Source of the DNA: Acidimicrobiaceae bacterium
GTDB taxonomy: Bacteria; Actinomycetota; Acidimicrobiia; Acidimicrobiales; Poriferisodalaceae
Direction: 5' to 3'
Assembly (NCBI GenBank): GCA_002722565.1
Contig: PBMG01000007.1
Span: 282,542-346,541, forward strand
DNA: 64,000 nucleotides
The translations under genes and the position numbers were made by a program. Below are positions 44,578 to 53,105 of this stretch, one piece after another. Under the pieces are notes generated by a model. It ran no database searches and was not told the DNA's origin. It saw only the letters and a list, made by a program, of their open reading frames with translations. Positions within the stretch are counted from its first letter, which is position 1. Each line of letters starts with the position of its first letter.

Positions 44578-45783
44578 TTAGGACAGTATTTTTATTGGGA
44601 TAGCGCGGGGACCTCTTACATGACCGGCACTGTAAGTAACGGCTCCGGCATCAGTTAATTCGAAGTCTGGGAATTGTTGCACCCACATTTCTAGGGCGAT
44701 TTGCATCTCTAATCGAGCGAGATTTGAACCGAGACACCGATGAGCCCCGAGACCAAAAGCCGAATGACGATTTTCTTCCCTGTCAATCAGTACTTCATCG
44801 GGCCGGTCAAACAATTCAGGGTCTCGATTTGCCGAAGGAAAAGCCAATACAGTCCATTCACCAGCGCTCACTGGACAACCTGATACCTCTGTGTCCTCTT
44901 CAGTTACTCTCGCGATGAATACAGGTGAGTACGCTCGCAGAAACTCTTCTACAGCTGTCGGAATGAGTTCTTTATTTTTCGCTATGCGACGGCGATCTTC
45001 AGGATGGGTTGCTAGGTGAAGTAGTGAGGAACCAATAGCAGACCACGTGGTGTCGACTCCAGCGATGAGCAGGAGGAATAAAGTTCTCGCAATCTCGTCG
45101 TCGTTGAGTCCTTGGCCGTCCATGTTTTGGTCTAAGAGGTACTGAACTACGTCACCTTCTTTATTGTCTGAGCGACGCTCACAAGTCAGCTCGAGAAGAT
45201 AATTCATCATTTCAGCGGTGGTTTCGCGAGCCACTGCTGGATTTGTAGGACCAACTTCTAAGAGGTTATGAAGCCATGTCCGGAACTGGGGGGTGTCATT
45301 TAAAGGTACTCCCAGCATTCGCGCTGTTACGTCCCCTGGAATTTCTTGGGCGTATTCGGCTGCGGCATCGAATTGTGTTTTTCCCTGCAACTTCTTTAGC
45401 AAGCCCGAGCAAATTTCTCTGATCGTAGGTTCCCATTCGGCTGTTGCTTTTGGTGTGAAAAACGGCAACAAAAGGCGGCGATGATCTGTGTGCTCTGGCG
45501 GATCGATGTTGATTGGAGGCAACACCAATCCGAGCCGGTCTGTAGGAACTTCGCTAATGATCGTGCGTCGACTGCTAAAGATTTCTGTCGCGCTTGCAGC
45601 GGCTGCCACATCGCTTGCTTTAGTCAGCCACGTCATGCCGCCGTAGCGATCGCTATGGGCGACTGGGCATTGTCCTCGGAGATTTTCGTATATCGGGTAT
45701 GGGTTAGCGACGAACTCGGGATCGAAGTGATCCAGGTCCGAATGCCAGTCGTTAACAGGTTCTCTGTCGCTTAGTTCAGCCAT
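44578..45783 (-). CDS. cytochrome P450
   Basis: The 401-residue P450 has the I-helix LLLIAGVDTTWSAIGS, ExxR in EEFLRAYSPV and the heme loop SAFGLGAHRCLGSNLARLEM with the Cys near residue 345. It aligns along its length with the P450 at 25675 (shared LRSECPVAHS-type N-terminus, ISSRRT/FSSRD region and VRGPRxxPxxxx end), so the two are paralogues, but the substrate helices differ. No ferredoxin or reductase gene is adjacent. It is divergent from the aminotransferase at 45873. No TANNNT-spaced start was found for it. Confidence 0.93.
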   Translation of the reverse strand: MAELSDREPVNDWHSDLDHFDPEFVANPYPIYENLRGQCPVAHSDRYGGMTWLTKASDVAAAASATEIFSSRRTIISEVPTDRLGLVLPPINIDPPEHTDHRRLLLPFFTPKATAEWEPTIREICSGLLKKLQGKTQFDAAAEYAQEIPGDVTARMLGVPLNDTPQFRTWLHNLLEVGPTNPAVARETTAEMMNYLLELTCERRSDNKEGDVVQYLLDQNMDGQGLNDDEIARTLFLLLIAGVDTTWSAIGSSLLHLATHPEDRRRIAKNKELIPTAVEEFLRAYSPVFIARVTEEDTEVSGCPVSAGEWTVLAFPSANRDPELFDRPDEVLIDREENRHSAFGLGAHRCLGSNLARLEMQIALEMWVQQFPDFELTDAGAVTYSAGHVRGPRAIPIKILS

Positions 45784-45860
45784 ATCCGTGCCGCCAGGTA
45801 AAGAAATTCAGCTACTGCTAGATCGTAGCGAAATATTACTGATGTGATCTCAGAGCCAGC

Positions 45861-45872
45861 TACTCTTCGCCG
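45861..45872 (+). promoter_or_regulatory. candidate leaderless promoter -10 of the aminotransferase gene at 45873
   Basis: TACTCT (45861-45866) lies 6 bases before ATG 45873. Confidence 0.5.
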
Positions 45873-47039
45873 ATGGAGTTCGCGCCATTTGTCGATCTAT
45901 TAGGCGGTGAAGGTGCAGAGGCTTGGGAAATTCTGACGGAATCGCGCAGTGCCTTGGACCGAGGCGAAGACGTCATTGTTTTGAGTATCGGAGACCCGGA
46001 CTTAGAGACTCCTACTTTTGTCGTTGATGCCGCTGTCGATGCGTTGCGCAACGGTGACACGCACTACACGGAACTAGAAGGTCGCGGTTCGCTTCGGAGT
46101 GCAATAGCCAGCAAGCTTTCTAGCTCGGCAGGTCTACAGATAGAGCCTGATCGTGTGACGGTGTTAGCAGGCACCCAAAATGCTTTCTATTCAGCTTGCC
46201 GATGCCTCTTCGGGGTTGGGGACGAAGTTATCGTGCTAGACCCCGCCTACGTCACCTATGAAGCTTCTATTGCCAGTACCGGAGCTAAGCAAGTTCGTGT
46301 CGAACAACCTGCGTCAAACGGTTTTCGGCCTCAAATAGATGCGATTCAGCGAGCAGTTACACCGGCGACGAAGGGCATCGTTTTTTCCAACCCTTCGAAT
46401 CCCACTGGAGTAGCGCTCCGTAAGAAGGAGTTGGAGGCCATCGCGCGACTAGCGGTCGAAAATGACTTGTGGGTTGTGGTGGATGAGGTCTACGGCGACC
46501 TTGTATTCGAGGGAGCACACCATTCGATTGTTGGTATGCCGGGGATGCTTGAGCGCACGGTCACTGTAAGCAGTGTGTCTAAGTCCTATGCGATGACTGG
46601 GTGGAGATGTGGCTGGGCTGTAGGCCCAATTGAATTGGGGTTGCATCTGAGAAAAATGTCGCTGATTACCCTGTATGGATTACCCGGTTTTGTTATGGAA
46701 GCAGCGAATGTGGCTTTGCGTGAAGGGGTGGAAGAAATAGAAACCGCACGAGCTATTTATAAGGCTCGAAGAGATTCGGTCGTAGAAGAGTTAGCGAAGG
46801 CCACTGAAATGCCACTTCTAATCCCCGAGGCTGGGATGTTTTTGATGGCTGATGTCCGAGCCCATGATGCAAATGCGAATAACTTTGCTTGGGATTTGTA
46901 TAGGGCTACTGGCGTTTCGGTCCTAGATGCTGGCGCATTCGGTTCGACATCAAAAGGCTGGGTACGAATTTCCTATGGCCTTGATGAAGCCAGCTTGAAA
47001 GAAGCGTGCCTTCGAATCGTCAATTTCACTAAGTCATGA
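45873..47039 (+). CDS. class I/II PLP-dependent aminotransferase
   Basis: The 388-residue product is a fold-type I aminotransferase. It has the N-terminal LSIGDPDLETPTFV, NPSNPTG, the PLP Asp region VVDEVYGDLVF and the PLP Lys in SSVSKSYAMTGWRCGWAVG, then a C-terminal Arg in KGWVRISYG that would bind the substrate carboxylate. It resembles aspartate/aromatic or arginine-pyruvate aminotransferases. The substrate is unknown. It converges with the SnoaL-like gene. Confidence 0.88.
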   Translation: MEFAPFVDLLGGEGAEAWEILTESRSALDRGEDVIVLSIGDPDLETPTFVVDAAVDALRNGDTHYTELEGRGSLRSAIASKLSSSAGLQIEPDRVTVLAGTQNAFYSACRCLFGVGDEVIVLDPAYVTYEASIASTGAKQVRVEQPASNGFRPQIDAIQRAVTPATKGIVFSNPSNPTGVALRKKELEAIARLAVENDLWVVVDEVYGDLVFEGAHHSIVGMPGMLERTVTVSSVSKSYAMTGWRCGWAVGPIELGLHLRKMSLITLYGLPGFVMEAANVALREGVEEIETARAIYKARRDSVVEELAKATEMPLLIPEAGMFLMADVRAHDANANNFAWDLYRATGVSVLDAGAFGSTSKGWVRISYGLDEASLKEACLRIVNFTKS

Positions 47040-47070
47040 GCCATGTAACGCGTGTCAAGAAGGTGTCCTT

Positions 47071-47487
47071 CTAGTTGTTGAGGTCGCAAGGCGCGTCGAG
47101 TTTGTCGCGACGATGAATCATGCATTCCCGATGTTTGACGCGCCAGCCATCATCAGTTCTTACGACTTGATCGTAGTAAGAAGCCGTTCCTACTAAGCCT
47201 TTCCCCAAAAGAGCCACTATGCGAAAGTTCATTGTTACTTTCTCTTCAACGACATCAACGTAGATGTTGGTCATCATGTGTGTTTTGGGGTGCTCGGCAT
47301 CCACGTTCATAAAGTCAACTATGTCGTCGATGCCTTCAAGCCGGCGCGAACCTACACCTGTCAAGTCGAAAATGGCGTCTTCGGTAAATATCTGTCGCAG
47401 CCGATCCCAATTACGATCGTCGATGGCGTCGCCGTAACGTCCCGGTAGTTCGTGAAGTTCCAATCGGTCTGCAAGGTCAATGTTCAT
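47071..47487 (-). CDS. SnoaL/NTF2-like protein
   Basis: The 138-residue product has the SnoaL-like layout: helix (DRLELHELPGRYGDAID), NWDRLRQIFTEDAIFDL, RRLEGIDDIVDFM, THMMTNIYVDV and a C-terminal beta-sheet (WRVKHRECMIHRR). This fold includes polyketide cyclases, epoxide hydrolases, ketosteroid isomerases and ring-hydroxylase small subunits. Catalytic residues cannot be fixed. It lies 44 bases downstream of the PhyH gene on the same strand but has its own leaderless-type promoter. Confidence 0.8.
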   Translation of the reverse strand: MNIDLADRLELHELPGRYGDAIDDRNWDRLRQIFTEDAIFDLTGVGSRRLEGIDDIVDFMNVDAEHPKTHMMTNIYVDVVEEKVTMNFRIVALLGKGLVGTASYYDQVVRTDDGWRVKHRECMIHRRDKLDAPCDLNN

Positions 47488-47499
47488 GGTCAGATGCTA
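47488..47499 (-). promoter_or_regulatory. candidate leaderless promoter -10 of the SnoaL-like gene
   Basis: On the minus strand TAGCAT (47499 to 47494) lies 6 bases before the ATG at 47487. Confidence 0.45.
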
Positions 47500-47531
47500 G
47501 ACCGACTCAACGTGTGCGGGTTTACTTGCCG

Positions 47532-48383
47532 TCAACCATTGTGAAGTAAGGGGAAAACGTTTTCGTCTGTTATGGGGTCACCAGGCTTCAATAGGGTGTC
47601 TTGATCGCGAATAATTGGGTCTGCGCCGATCTTGGGATCCCAAAAAGCATCATCCCCGAGCCACCGCCATGAAATCGCTGCACGACGGTTGTTGCCGTCA
47701 TTTGGACCGCTTCGGTGAACGGTTCTGAAGTCGAAGAGCAGAGCGTCTCCGGCCGCAACTTCGAAGGACAGGATTTCGTACTGGTCTGGATATTCTTCAA
47801 AGGCGGGACATTCGTCTTCGAAGGAGTCAATGTGTTCGGCAACTCCCTTCCAAAGAGCCTGCTCGACCTGCTTTGGAGACAGACCTTCTAAAGCTGGGTA
47901 CTCAGGCTTGAAGGTGCGATCCCAGAGGTGGGAACCTTTCACAAATTGAAGAGCGCTTGATTTTGCGTTGGCGTCGGTAAGAGCTAGCCAGCTCGAGCAA
48001 ATTTGAGATCCGTCAACTGCCCAATATGGACGGTCTTGGTGCCACACGAAACTTTCTTGGGTTCCAGGCTCTTTGACGAAGACATGGTCGTAATAGAGAT
48101 GAATCTTTTTTGATCCGGTCGCGGTGGCTGCTGAAATTGCAAGACCACAATCGTTTGCGTAACGGAGAAAGTCGCTATGTGTGGGATGTAGGTAACGGTC
48201 TTGGAAGAACATGCCTTTCGCCGTTCGGGGTGTCATGGACCCCCCGAACCGACCTGGGAACTCAATGAGTTGATCAACTGATTCGAGAATTTCAGCTACT
48301 AATGCTTTGTCTACTGCCCCAGGTAGATGGACGACGCCGTCAGAACGAAATGTTGTAACTTCAGCATCGTTTAGAGCTCGCAT
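47532..48383 (-). CDS. phytanoyl-CoA dioxygenase (PhyH)-family oxygenase
   Basis: The 283-residue Fe(II)/2-oxoglutarate dioxygenase has the HxD pair in FVWHQDRPYW (about 116-125), the distal His in FRTVHRSGPNDG and an Arg-rich segment (NRRAAISWRW) that would hold 2-oxoglutarate. It is diverged from the PhyH gene at 29261 but of the same family. It starts 21 bases after the DNA polymerase gene on the same strand, so probably in the aminotransferase-polymerase unit. The substrate is unknown. Confidence 0.86.
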   Translation of the reverse strand: MRALNDAEVTTFRSDGVVHLPGAVDKALVAEILESVDQLIEFPGRFGGSMTPRTAKGMFFQDRYLHPTHSDFLRYANDCGLAISAATATGSKKIHLYYDHVFVKEPGTQESFVWHQDRPYWAVDGSQICSSWLALTDANAKSSALQFVKGSHLWDRTFKPEYPALEGLSPKQVEQALWKGVAEHIDSFEDECPAFEEYPDQYEILSFEVAAGDALLFDFRTVHRSGPNDGNNRRAAISWRWLGDDAFWDPKIGADPIIRDQDTLLKPGDPITDENVFPLLHNG

Positions 48384-48404
48384 TCAACTGCCCCGTTGTT
48401 GATG

Positions 48405-50825
48405 TTAGATGGTTTCAACAATGTCATGGTCGGAAAGACTGTTGCGGATATCGGTATCTGCTTGGGCGGGGATGTCTGGGCACCAAATCTGCATTGCTTC
48501 CTCCATGGTATTTTTCACAGTAGAAGCAACGAGCCGAGCATCTTTCCGATTGCATTCAACGACGACGCTGTCGTGAACAGTTTGCACGCCCAAAGCGCGA
48601 TCGAAGTGAGCGAGGCGGTTATGTAACAGACCGTAGGCTTCCAACATGATGTCGGCTACACCGCCCTGTATTGGAGCGTTGCGGTATGCGTTGGCCATCT
48701 GTGAAATCCGAGTCTCCAAGGACCGATTGAGTAAGAGATTCATCGCTTCTTGACCCATTGTTTGCTCGACTTGTTCGATGACTGCTCGACGAACCTTTCG
48801 GTCTTCCAAGATTTTTGTAATTTCGGCTGAAGAAAGTGACTGGTCTGCATTGCGGAGTTCGAGATTGTAGCGGTCGCTTATTTGTTCTCGAACGAGTCGG
48901 GGGCCGTCTTTGGAGGAGCCAATGATTATTTGGGCTGCCTGTTCCAGTACTCCTTCGGTATGGAAGGTGAACTGTTGACGCCTTCCTGACTGAGTAAGCG
49001 AGTCAAATCCGAAAACTTCGCCTTCGCTGTCGATCACGACTGATGCTTCGAACGAAAGTGACCATGCAACTTCTTCGATGGTCCAAGGCGAACCCAAACG
49101 GGCCAGTACTTCTTCCGCCCTGGGCCAGTTTCGGTGTTCGTCTCGGTGTTGACGGACTGCTTGGCGGACTAACGGCCACGTTCTATGTAAGAGGAGTGTT
49201 AGCGGCCAGTCGACCTGGTCGTGTGACTTTGCTAGTCGGTCCACGAATTCGTCCCGTTCGTTAACCCATGAGGCAATCTGCGGATAGGCGCTTAAATATT
49301 GTTCAAGTAGGACACGACCCTCTTCGTCGTTCGTTTCTACACCGGCTTGAGAAAGACTTCGAGCTAGTCCGCCACCACGTTGGCCATAGACGATTCCGAA
49401 ATTGATGCGTTTCGCTTTGTCGCGGTATTCACTGAAGATCTTAGGTTCGGATTCGCTTAGTAAGGTCATGTTCACTCCGAACATTCGTTCAGCTGTTGCT
49501 GAATGGATGTCTTCTCCGGCGATGAACGCTTTTCGAAGATTGTCGTCTCCGGCCACCTGAGTAGCGAATCTTAATTCGGCTTGACTGAGGTCCGAATAGA
49601 CGAACACTCGGTCAGGGTCCGATGGTTTAATGTGCTCTTTCATTTTGGGCGAAAAATTTTGTGCGTTAGGGCGCCGGCTCGCTAAACGTCCAGTGTTAGT
49701 GCCGACCACTTGGAGATATTCAGAGTGCATCCTGCCGAAGTCGTCGATGTGTTCTTTGATTGACTCTCCATAAGTTGAGAGGACTTTGGTCAGGTCTCGG
49801 TATTCGAGTAAGGATGAACAGATGGAGCCTCCAATATCTGAAAGTACCGTGGCCGTCAAAGGGTCGGTAGGCAGTAGTGGTCGTGCTTCACCGAATTTTG
49901 TTGTCGACCAGGCGTGGACCTCTTCGGCACTCCATTTGTTGAGAGCGTCTTTTGCTTGGCGTTCGCTTCCTGGGTTCCAAGAAGGTTCGAGCGTCTCGCC
50001 AAATAAGGTTGCTTGCCCGCCTCCAGTTAAGCCGGCGAGATCGCTTGAGACCTGAGTCCGACGCTCTTCCATTCGTTCGAGGCGCTGTTCCCAACCTGGC
50101 CAGTCGAATGGCAATCCAACCCTTTGCATGTGATCCAAGAACGGACGCGCTTTCTGTTCGAGGCGACATACTTCAGAAAGACCTGCCTGTTCTACACGGC
50201 TCCTAATTTCGTCAGCTACCCAGAGAGTTTCGACAGCATCAGCCGCAGCGTAAAGGACCTGCTCGTCAGACAGCGGGTCCACCTCGTTGTAGGAAAGTTG
50301 AGTCGTTCCTTTACCTTCTGCTCTCAACCCGAGATACCACTCAACCGCCCACGCCAGCCCGTGATAGAAGCTGAATCCAGTTCGACCTTGGTGCAGCAAT
50401 GCATCGGCTAGTTGAGCATCCCACCAGGAGATGGAATTGATAACGTCACCAGCTTGACTGGCGGGCTCGAACAGATCACGGTCCAGGACTCGGGCGTCGA
50501 AGTCAGCATTCCACGCATCTGCGCTTGTTCCGCTCAGGATAGAAGCAACTGCGGAACGATCTAAGGTCGTAACGTCAAGCACCCAAGCGTGCTCTGCTCC
50601 GGCAGAATTTCTAGTAGCTGCGGAAATGACCCGTAAAGCACCTGGTGCGGCGTTGGGTCCTACAAACGCTTGGGGTGTGTAGGCAGTTTCGGTATCTATC
50701 GCGGTTGATGTTGAGTTGTTGATAGCAACTTCGAATGCATTCAGTGAGGTGGGATCCACCAGAGTTACCGGTACGTCGTCGACCTTCCTCGTAGATCGAG
50801 GGCGAGGGTCGACAGGAGTAGCCAC
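48405..50825 (-). CDS. family-A DNA polymerase with 3'-5' exonuclease, no 5' nuclease, large insertion
   Basis: The 806-residue product has a DnaQ-like 3'-5' exonuclease with all three motifs: DTET (Asp44, Glu46), NADFD (Asp110) and YAAADA (Tyr192, Asp196). The polymerase domain has TGRLASRRPNAQN, motif A YSDLSQAELR (Asp412), motif B with Arg468, Lys472, Phe476 and Tyr480 (INFGIVYG), and motif C TVHDSVV (His751, Asp752) with Ser753 where Pol I has Glu. There is no N-terminal 5' nuclease. Between motif B and NAPIQGGVADI about 236 residues separate Tyr480 from Asn716; in E. coli Pol I the gap is 79. Start is GTG 50825, inside a hairpin. Role unknown; it may act in repair. Confidence 0.88.
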   Translation of the reverse strand: MATPVDPRPRSTRKVDDVPVTLVDPTSLNAFEVAINNSTSTAIDTETAYTPQAFVGPNAAPGALRVISAATRNSAGAEHAWVLDVTTLDRSAVASILSGTSADAWNADFDARVLDRDLFEPASQAGDVINSISWWDAQLADALLHQGRTGFSFYHGLAWAVEWYLGLRAEGKGTTQLSYNEVDPLSDEQVLYAAADAVETLWVADEIRSRVEQAGLSEVCRLEQKARPFLDHMQRVGLPFDWPGWEQRLERMEERRTQVSSDLAGLTGGGQATLFGETLEPSWNPGSERQAKDALNKWSAEEVHAWSTTKFGEARPLLPTDPLTATVLSDIGGSICSSLLEYRDLTKVLSTYGESIKEHIDDFGRMHSEYLQVVGTNTGRLASRRPNAQNFSPKMKEHIKPSDPDRVFVYSDLSQAELRFATQVAGDDNLRKAFIAGEDIHSATAERMFGVNMTLLSESEPKIFSEYRDKAKRINFGIVYGQRGGGLARSLSQAGVETNDEEGRVLLEQYLSAYPQIASWVNERDEFVDRLAKSHDQVDWPLTLLLHRTWPLVRQAVRQHRDEHRNWPRAEEVLARLGSPWTIEEVAWSLSFEASVVIDSEGEVFGFDSLTQSGRRQQFTFHTEGVLEQAAQIIIGSSKDGPRLVREQISDRYNLELRNADQSLSSAEITKILEDRKVRRAVIEQVEQTMGQEAMNLLLNRSLETRISQMANAYRNAPIQGGVADIMLEAYGLLHNRLAHFDRALGVQTVHDSVVVECNRKDARLVASTVKNTMEEAMQIWCPDIPAQADTDIRNSLSDHDIVETI

Positions 50826-50847
50826 ACCACGACATTAGATGTGGTGT
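50824..50847 (-). promoter_or_regulatory. hairpin across the polymerase start codon
   Basis: ACACCAC (50824-50830) is complementary to GTGGTGT (50841-50847) with a 10-base loop. On the minus strand the stem begins at the upstream stop codon and covers the first two bases of the polymerase GTG start. It may couple translation of the two genes; this is inference. Confidence 0.35.
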
Positions 50848-52001
50848 TAGCCGAATTCATTCAACCTTGAAGGTAACTCGTCTACTTGGGTGGGTTCGAG
50901 GTTCGCAAAGCTCATCCGAATCATTGCCTGATCTGTATTTGTAAAGGCAGTCCCAGGGATAGTTAGTACGTCGTGTTCGAGCACCAATTTTCGCACGACC
51001 TCTTGAGTTGTTAGGTCGGGTCTGGGGTGTTGAACCCATCCGAAATATGCGCCGGAGGATATGACCTTAAATCCGCCTGGTCGTCCTTCCATGGACTTAA
51101 GAAACCGAAGCTCTAAATCTTTGATTCTGGAAGCCTGCTCTAGCCGCCACTGTTGAGCATGTAGGAGGCCAGCTATGGCGGCCTCTTGGCCTATGCGAGG
51201 GGCGCTAATTGCTAAGCAATCCAGAACCTTTAGGGCTTCGGTTATGGTGGCGTTTCCGCCAACCGCTGCACCGCATCTGTAGCCGGGGATGGCGAAATCT
51301 TTAGAGAAGCTGTGAAGGCTAATTATGTTATCTCTCCAACTGGGATCGCTGAATAGTTCGTGAGCGGGGCTCTGTTCGTCGCGAAAGGAGCGATATGTCT
51401 CGTCAACTATAAGAGCGATGTTGTTGCTGTGAGCTAACTCGGCGAATTCGTGAATTGTCTCCTTTGGAATGGTTACACCGGTTGGGTTGCCCGGAGAAAC
51501 CAGAGTTATGAGTCTCGTTTTGTCTGTTATCAGGGCTTGGGCTTGTTTGGGGTCTGGCTGCAGGTCAGGTCCAGGTTCGAGGTATTGGACTTCCACACCC
51601 TCGATTTTTAACCACATGTCGTGGTTGAAATAGAAAGGAGCAACCAAAATTGCTTCGTCCCCGGGGCTAGTCAACGCGCTTGCCACGCAACAAAAGGCTT
51701 GGTTGCAACCGGCAGTAATCAACACATCATCAGGTTTTATGTTGGCCGCGTATCCGCCGTTTAAGTCATTCGCGAATGCTTCTCTTAGCTGTGGAAGACC
51801 AGGTTGAGGTGGATAGCGACCTGCGTCAGCTTCGTGAGCGACTTCAGCGATTCGTTCGATTACTGGATCGGCTGGTGGGAAAGAGGGAGCAGCTTGAGAT
51901 AGATCCAACAATGGGCGCTCGTTGGTCCTGAGTCCCACGAGGGCGTGTGCCGCCCCTATCGGTGAATGAACAAGTTGTTCCACTCTTCGACTGAAACGCA
52001 T
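50847..52001 (-). CDS. class I/II PLP-dependent aminotransferase
   Basis: The 384-residue product is a fold-type I aminotransferase: LLDLSQAAPSFPPADPVI, NPTGVTI, VDETYRSFRDE and the PLP Lys in LHSFSKDFAIPGYRCGAAVG. The C-terminal Arg is in QAMIRMSFANLEP. It lies between the class IV aminotransferase (18 bases upstream) and the DNA polymerase (21 bases downstream). Two adjacent aminotransferases of different folds suggest an amino-acid or amine interconversion, but the substrate is unknown. Confidence 0.88.
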   Translation of the reverse strand: MRFSRRVEQLVHSPIGAAHALVGLRTNERPLLDLSQAAPSFPPADPVIERIAEVAHEADAGRYPPQPGLPQLREAFANDLNGGYAANIKPDDVLITAGCNQAFCCVASALTSPGDEAILVAPFYFNHDMWLKIEGVEVQYLEPGPDLQPDPKQAQALITDKTRLITLVSPGNPTGVTIPKETIHEFAELAHSNNIALIVDETYRSFRDEQSPAHELFSDPSWRDNIISLHSFSKDFAIPGYRCGAAVGGNATITEALKVLDCLAISAPRIGQEAAIAGLLHAQQWRLEQASRIKDLELRFLKSMEGRPGGFKVISSGAYFGWVQHPRPDLTTQEVVRKLVLEHDVLTIPGTAFTNTDQAMIRMSFANLEPTQVDELPSRLNEFG

Positions 52002-52019
52002 CAGATTGGTGTCACTTTC

Positions 52020-53039
52020 TCAGTCGGGGTAATTCACTTTTATAAAGTCAGAGGACTCTCCAGTCTTGGTCCCGAAAGCCTCTTCTTCAAGTAAGCCAAT
52101 CAGGCGTTTTGCGACAGACCCAACTTGTCCGTCTCCGACGGGTACTTGATCCCAGGAGGTCACTGGGTAGAGGTGTGTATCGCCACCGCATAAGAACATT
52201 TCTGAGATCGCATCTCCTCGGACTTCTGAGGCAAGGATGGGAGATTGGTCTACCGAAGACAGGAGGTCTTCTTCGACCAAGGTCGTTTCTGCAAGGTTCA
52301 TTATTCGGCGAACCGTTGTGCCTAAGAGAATGCCGTCAAATGGGGGAGTTCGAAGGACTCCTTCTTTGGTAACGAACACCACGTTTAGTACGCAAGATTC
52401 GGCAACGTATCCTTCTTCGTCAACAAGCACACCGAATGTTCCGCCTCGGTCGACCGCTTCCATGTGGGTTAGGACGTTGAGGAGGTAGTTATTTGACTTA
52501 ATGGTCGCTAGCAGCGGCGGCTTCATAGGGGTATCGAGCACAGTGGCTTCGGGTATGCCCGACACCATTGGATCAGATTGGATACTGCCCAAGGGCACTG
52601 GATCGATAATGACGCAATAGAAGCAAGCTTCTTCACACTCTTGAGGACTTGGAGAGAAGCCACCTGGACCCGCTGTCAACCAATAGCGAACAGCGCCTTC
52701 CTTGACGCGTGCCTGGCTAGCGGTATCTATGACCATTTGAATTAGGTCTTCTTTAGTCCAAGAATGTTCGATACGCGCCAAGGCCGCACTAGTTAAGAGT
52801 CGGTCTATGTGGATGCCGAGCCGATAAAGATTCCCTCCGCTGAGGGTGCAGGTGTCGAAAACCCCATGGCCTCGATGTACTAAATGGTCATCGAGGGGAA
52901 TCTGCATCAGCGCTGGGTCGGTGATGACTCCACCGAGCCAAGAACTGAACATTGCCAAGTAGCCGGGTTGCCCTCTCCGACTCTTCAATCGGGAAATCAC
53001 TTCGCTCTCAGAGAGAATTGGATGGGTTGGGCTGGTCAT
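52020..53039 (-). CDS. class IV PLP-dependent aminotransferase
   Basis: The 339-residue product is a fold-type IV enzyme (D-amino acid/branched-chain aminotransferase or aminodeoxychorismate lyase group). It has HRGHGVFDTCTLSGGNLYRL with the family Arg, the PLP Lys in LATIKSNNYLLNVL, GYVAESCVLNVVFV and the late GTTVRRIMNLAE. Its length is above the usual 280-300, with an N-terminal extension of about 40 residues. It heads a minus-strand unit that continues through a class I aminotransferase, a DNA polymerase and a PhyH dioxygenase. Confidence 0.87.
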   Translation of the reverse strand: MTSPTHPILSESEVISRLKSRRGQPGYLAMFSSWLGGVITDPALMQIPLDDHLVHRGHGVFDTCTLSGGNLYRLGIHIDRLLTSAALARIEHSWTKEDLIQMVIDTASQARVKEGAVRYWLTAGPGGFSPSPQECEEACFYCVIIDPVPLGSIQSDPMVSGIPEATVLDTPMKPPLLATIKSNNYLLNVLTHMEAVDRGGTFGVLVDEEGYVAESCVLNVVFVTKEGVLRTPPFDGILLGTTVRRIMNLAETTLVEEDLLSSVDQSPILASEVRGDAISEMFLCGGDTHLYPVTSWDQVPVGDGQVGSVAKRLIGLLEEEAFGTKTGESSDFIKVNYPD

Positions 53040-53052
53040 TGAACCGAGACTA
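53040..53052 (-). promoter_or_regulatory. candidate leaderless promoter -10 of the class IV aminotransferase gene
   Basis: On the minus strand TAGTCT (53052 to 53047) lies 7 bases before the ATG at 53039. It would drive the aminotransferase-polymerase-PhyH unit. Confidence 0.45.
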
Positions 53053-53105
53053 TGCGCGTTGAAGCCATCAGTTCGGCACTCCTGTGGTGAGCGTGTCGGA
53101 ACTGG

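Noticed and set aside
48405..50825. Polymerase as evidence of a prophage
   Set aside because: Flanking genes are metabolic; no capsid, terminase, integrase or lysis gene is present.
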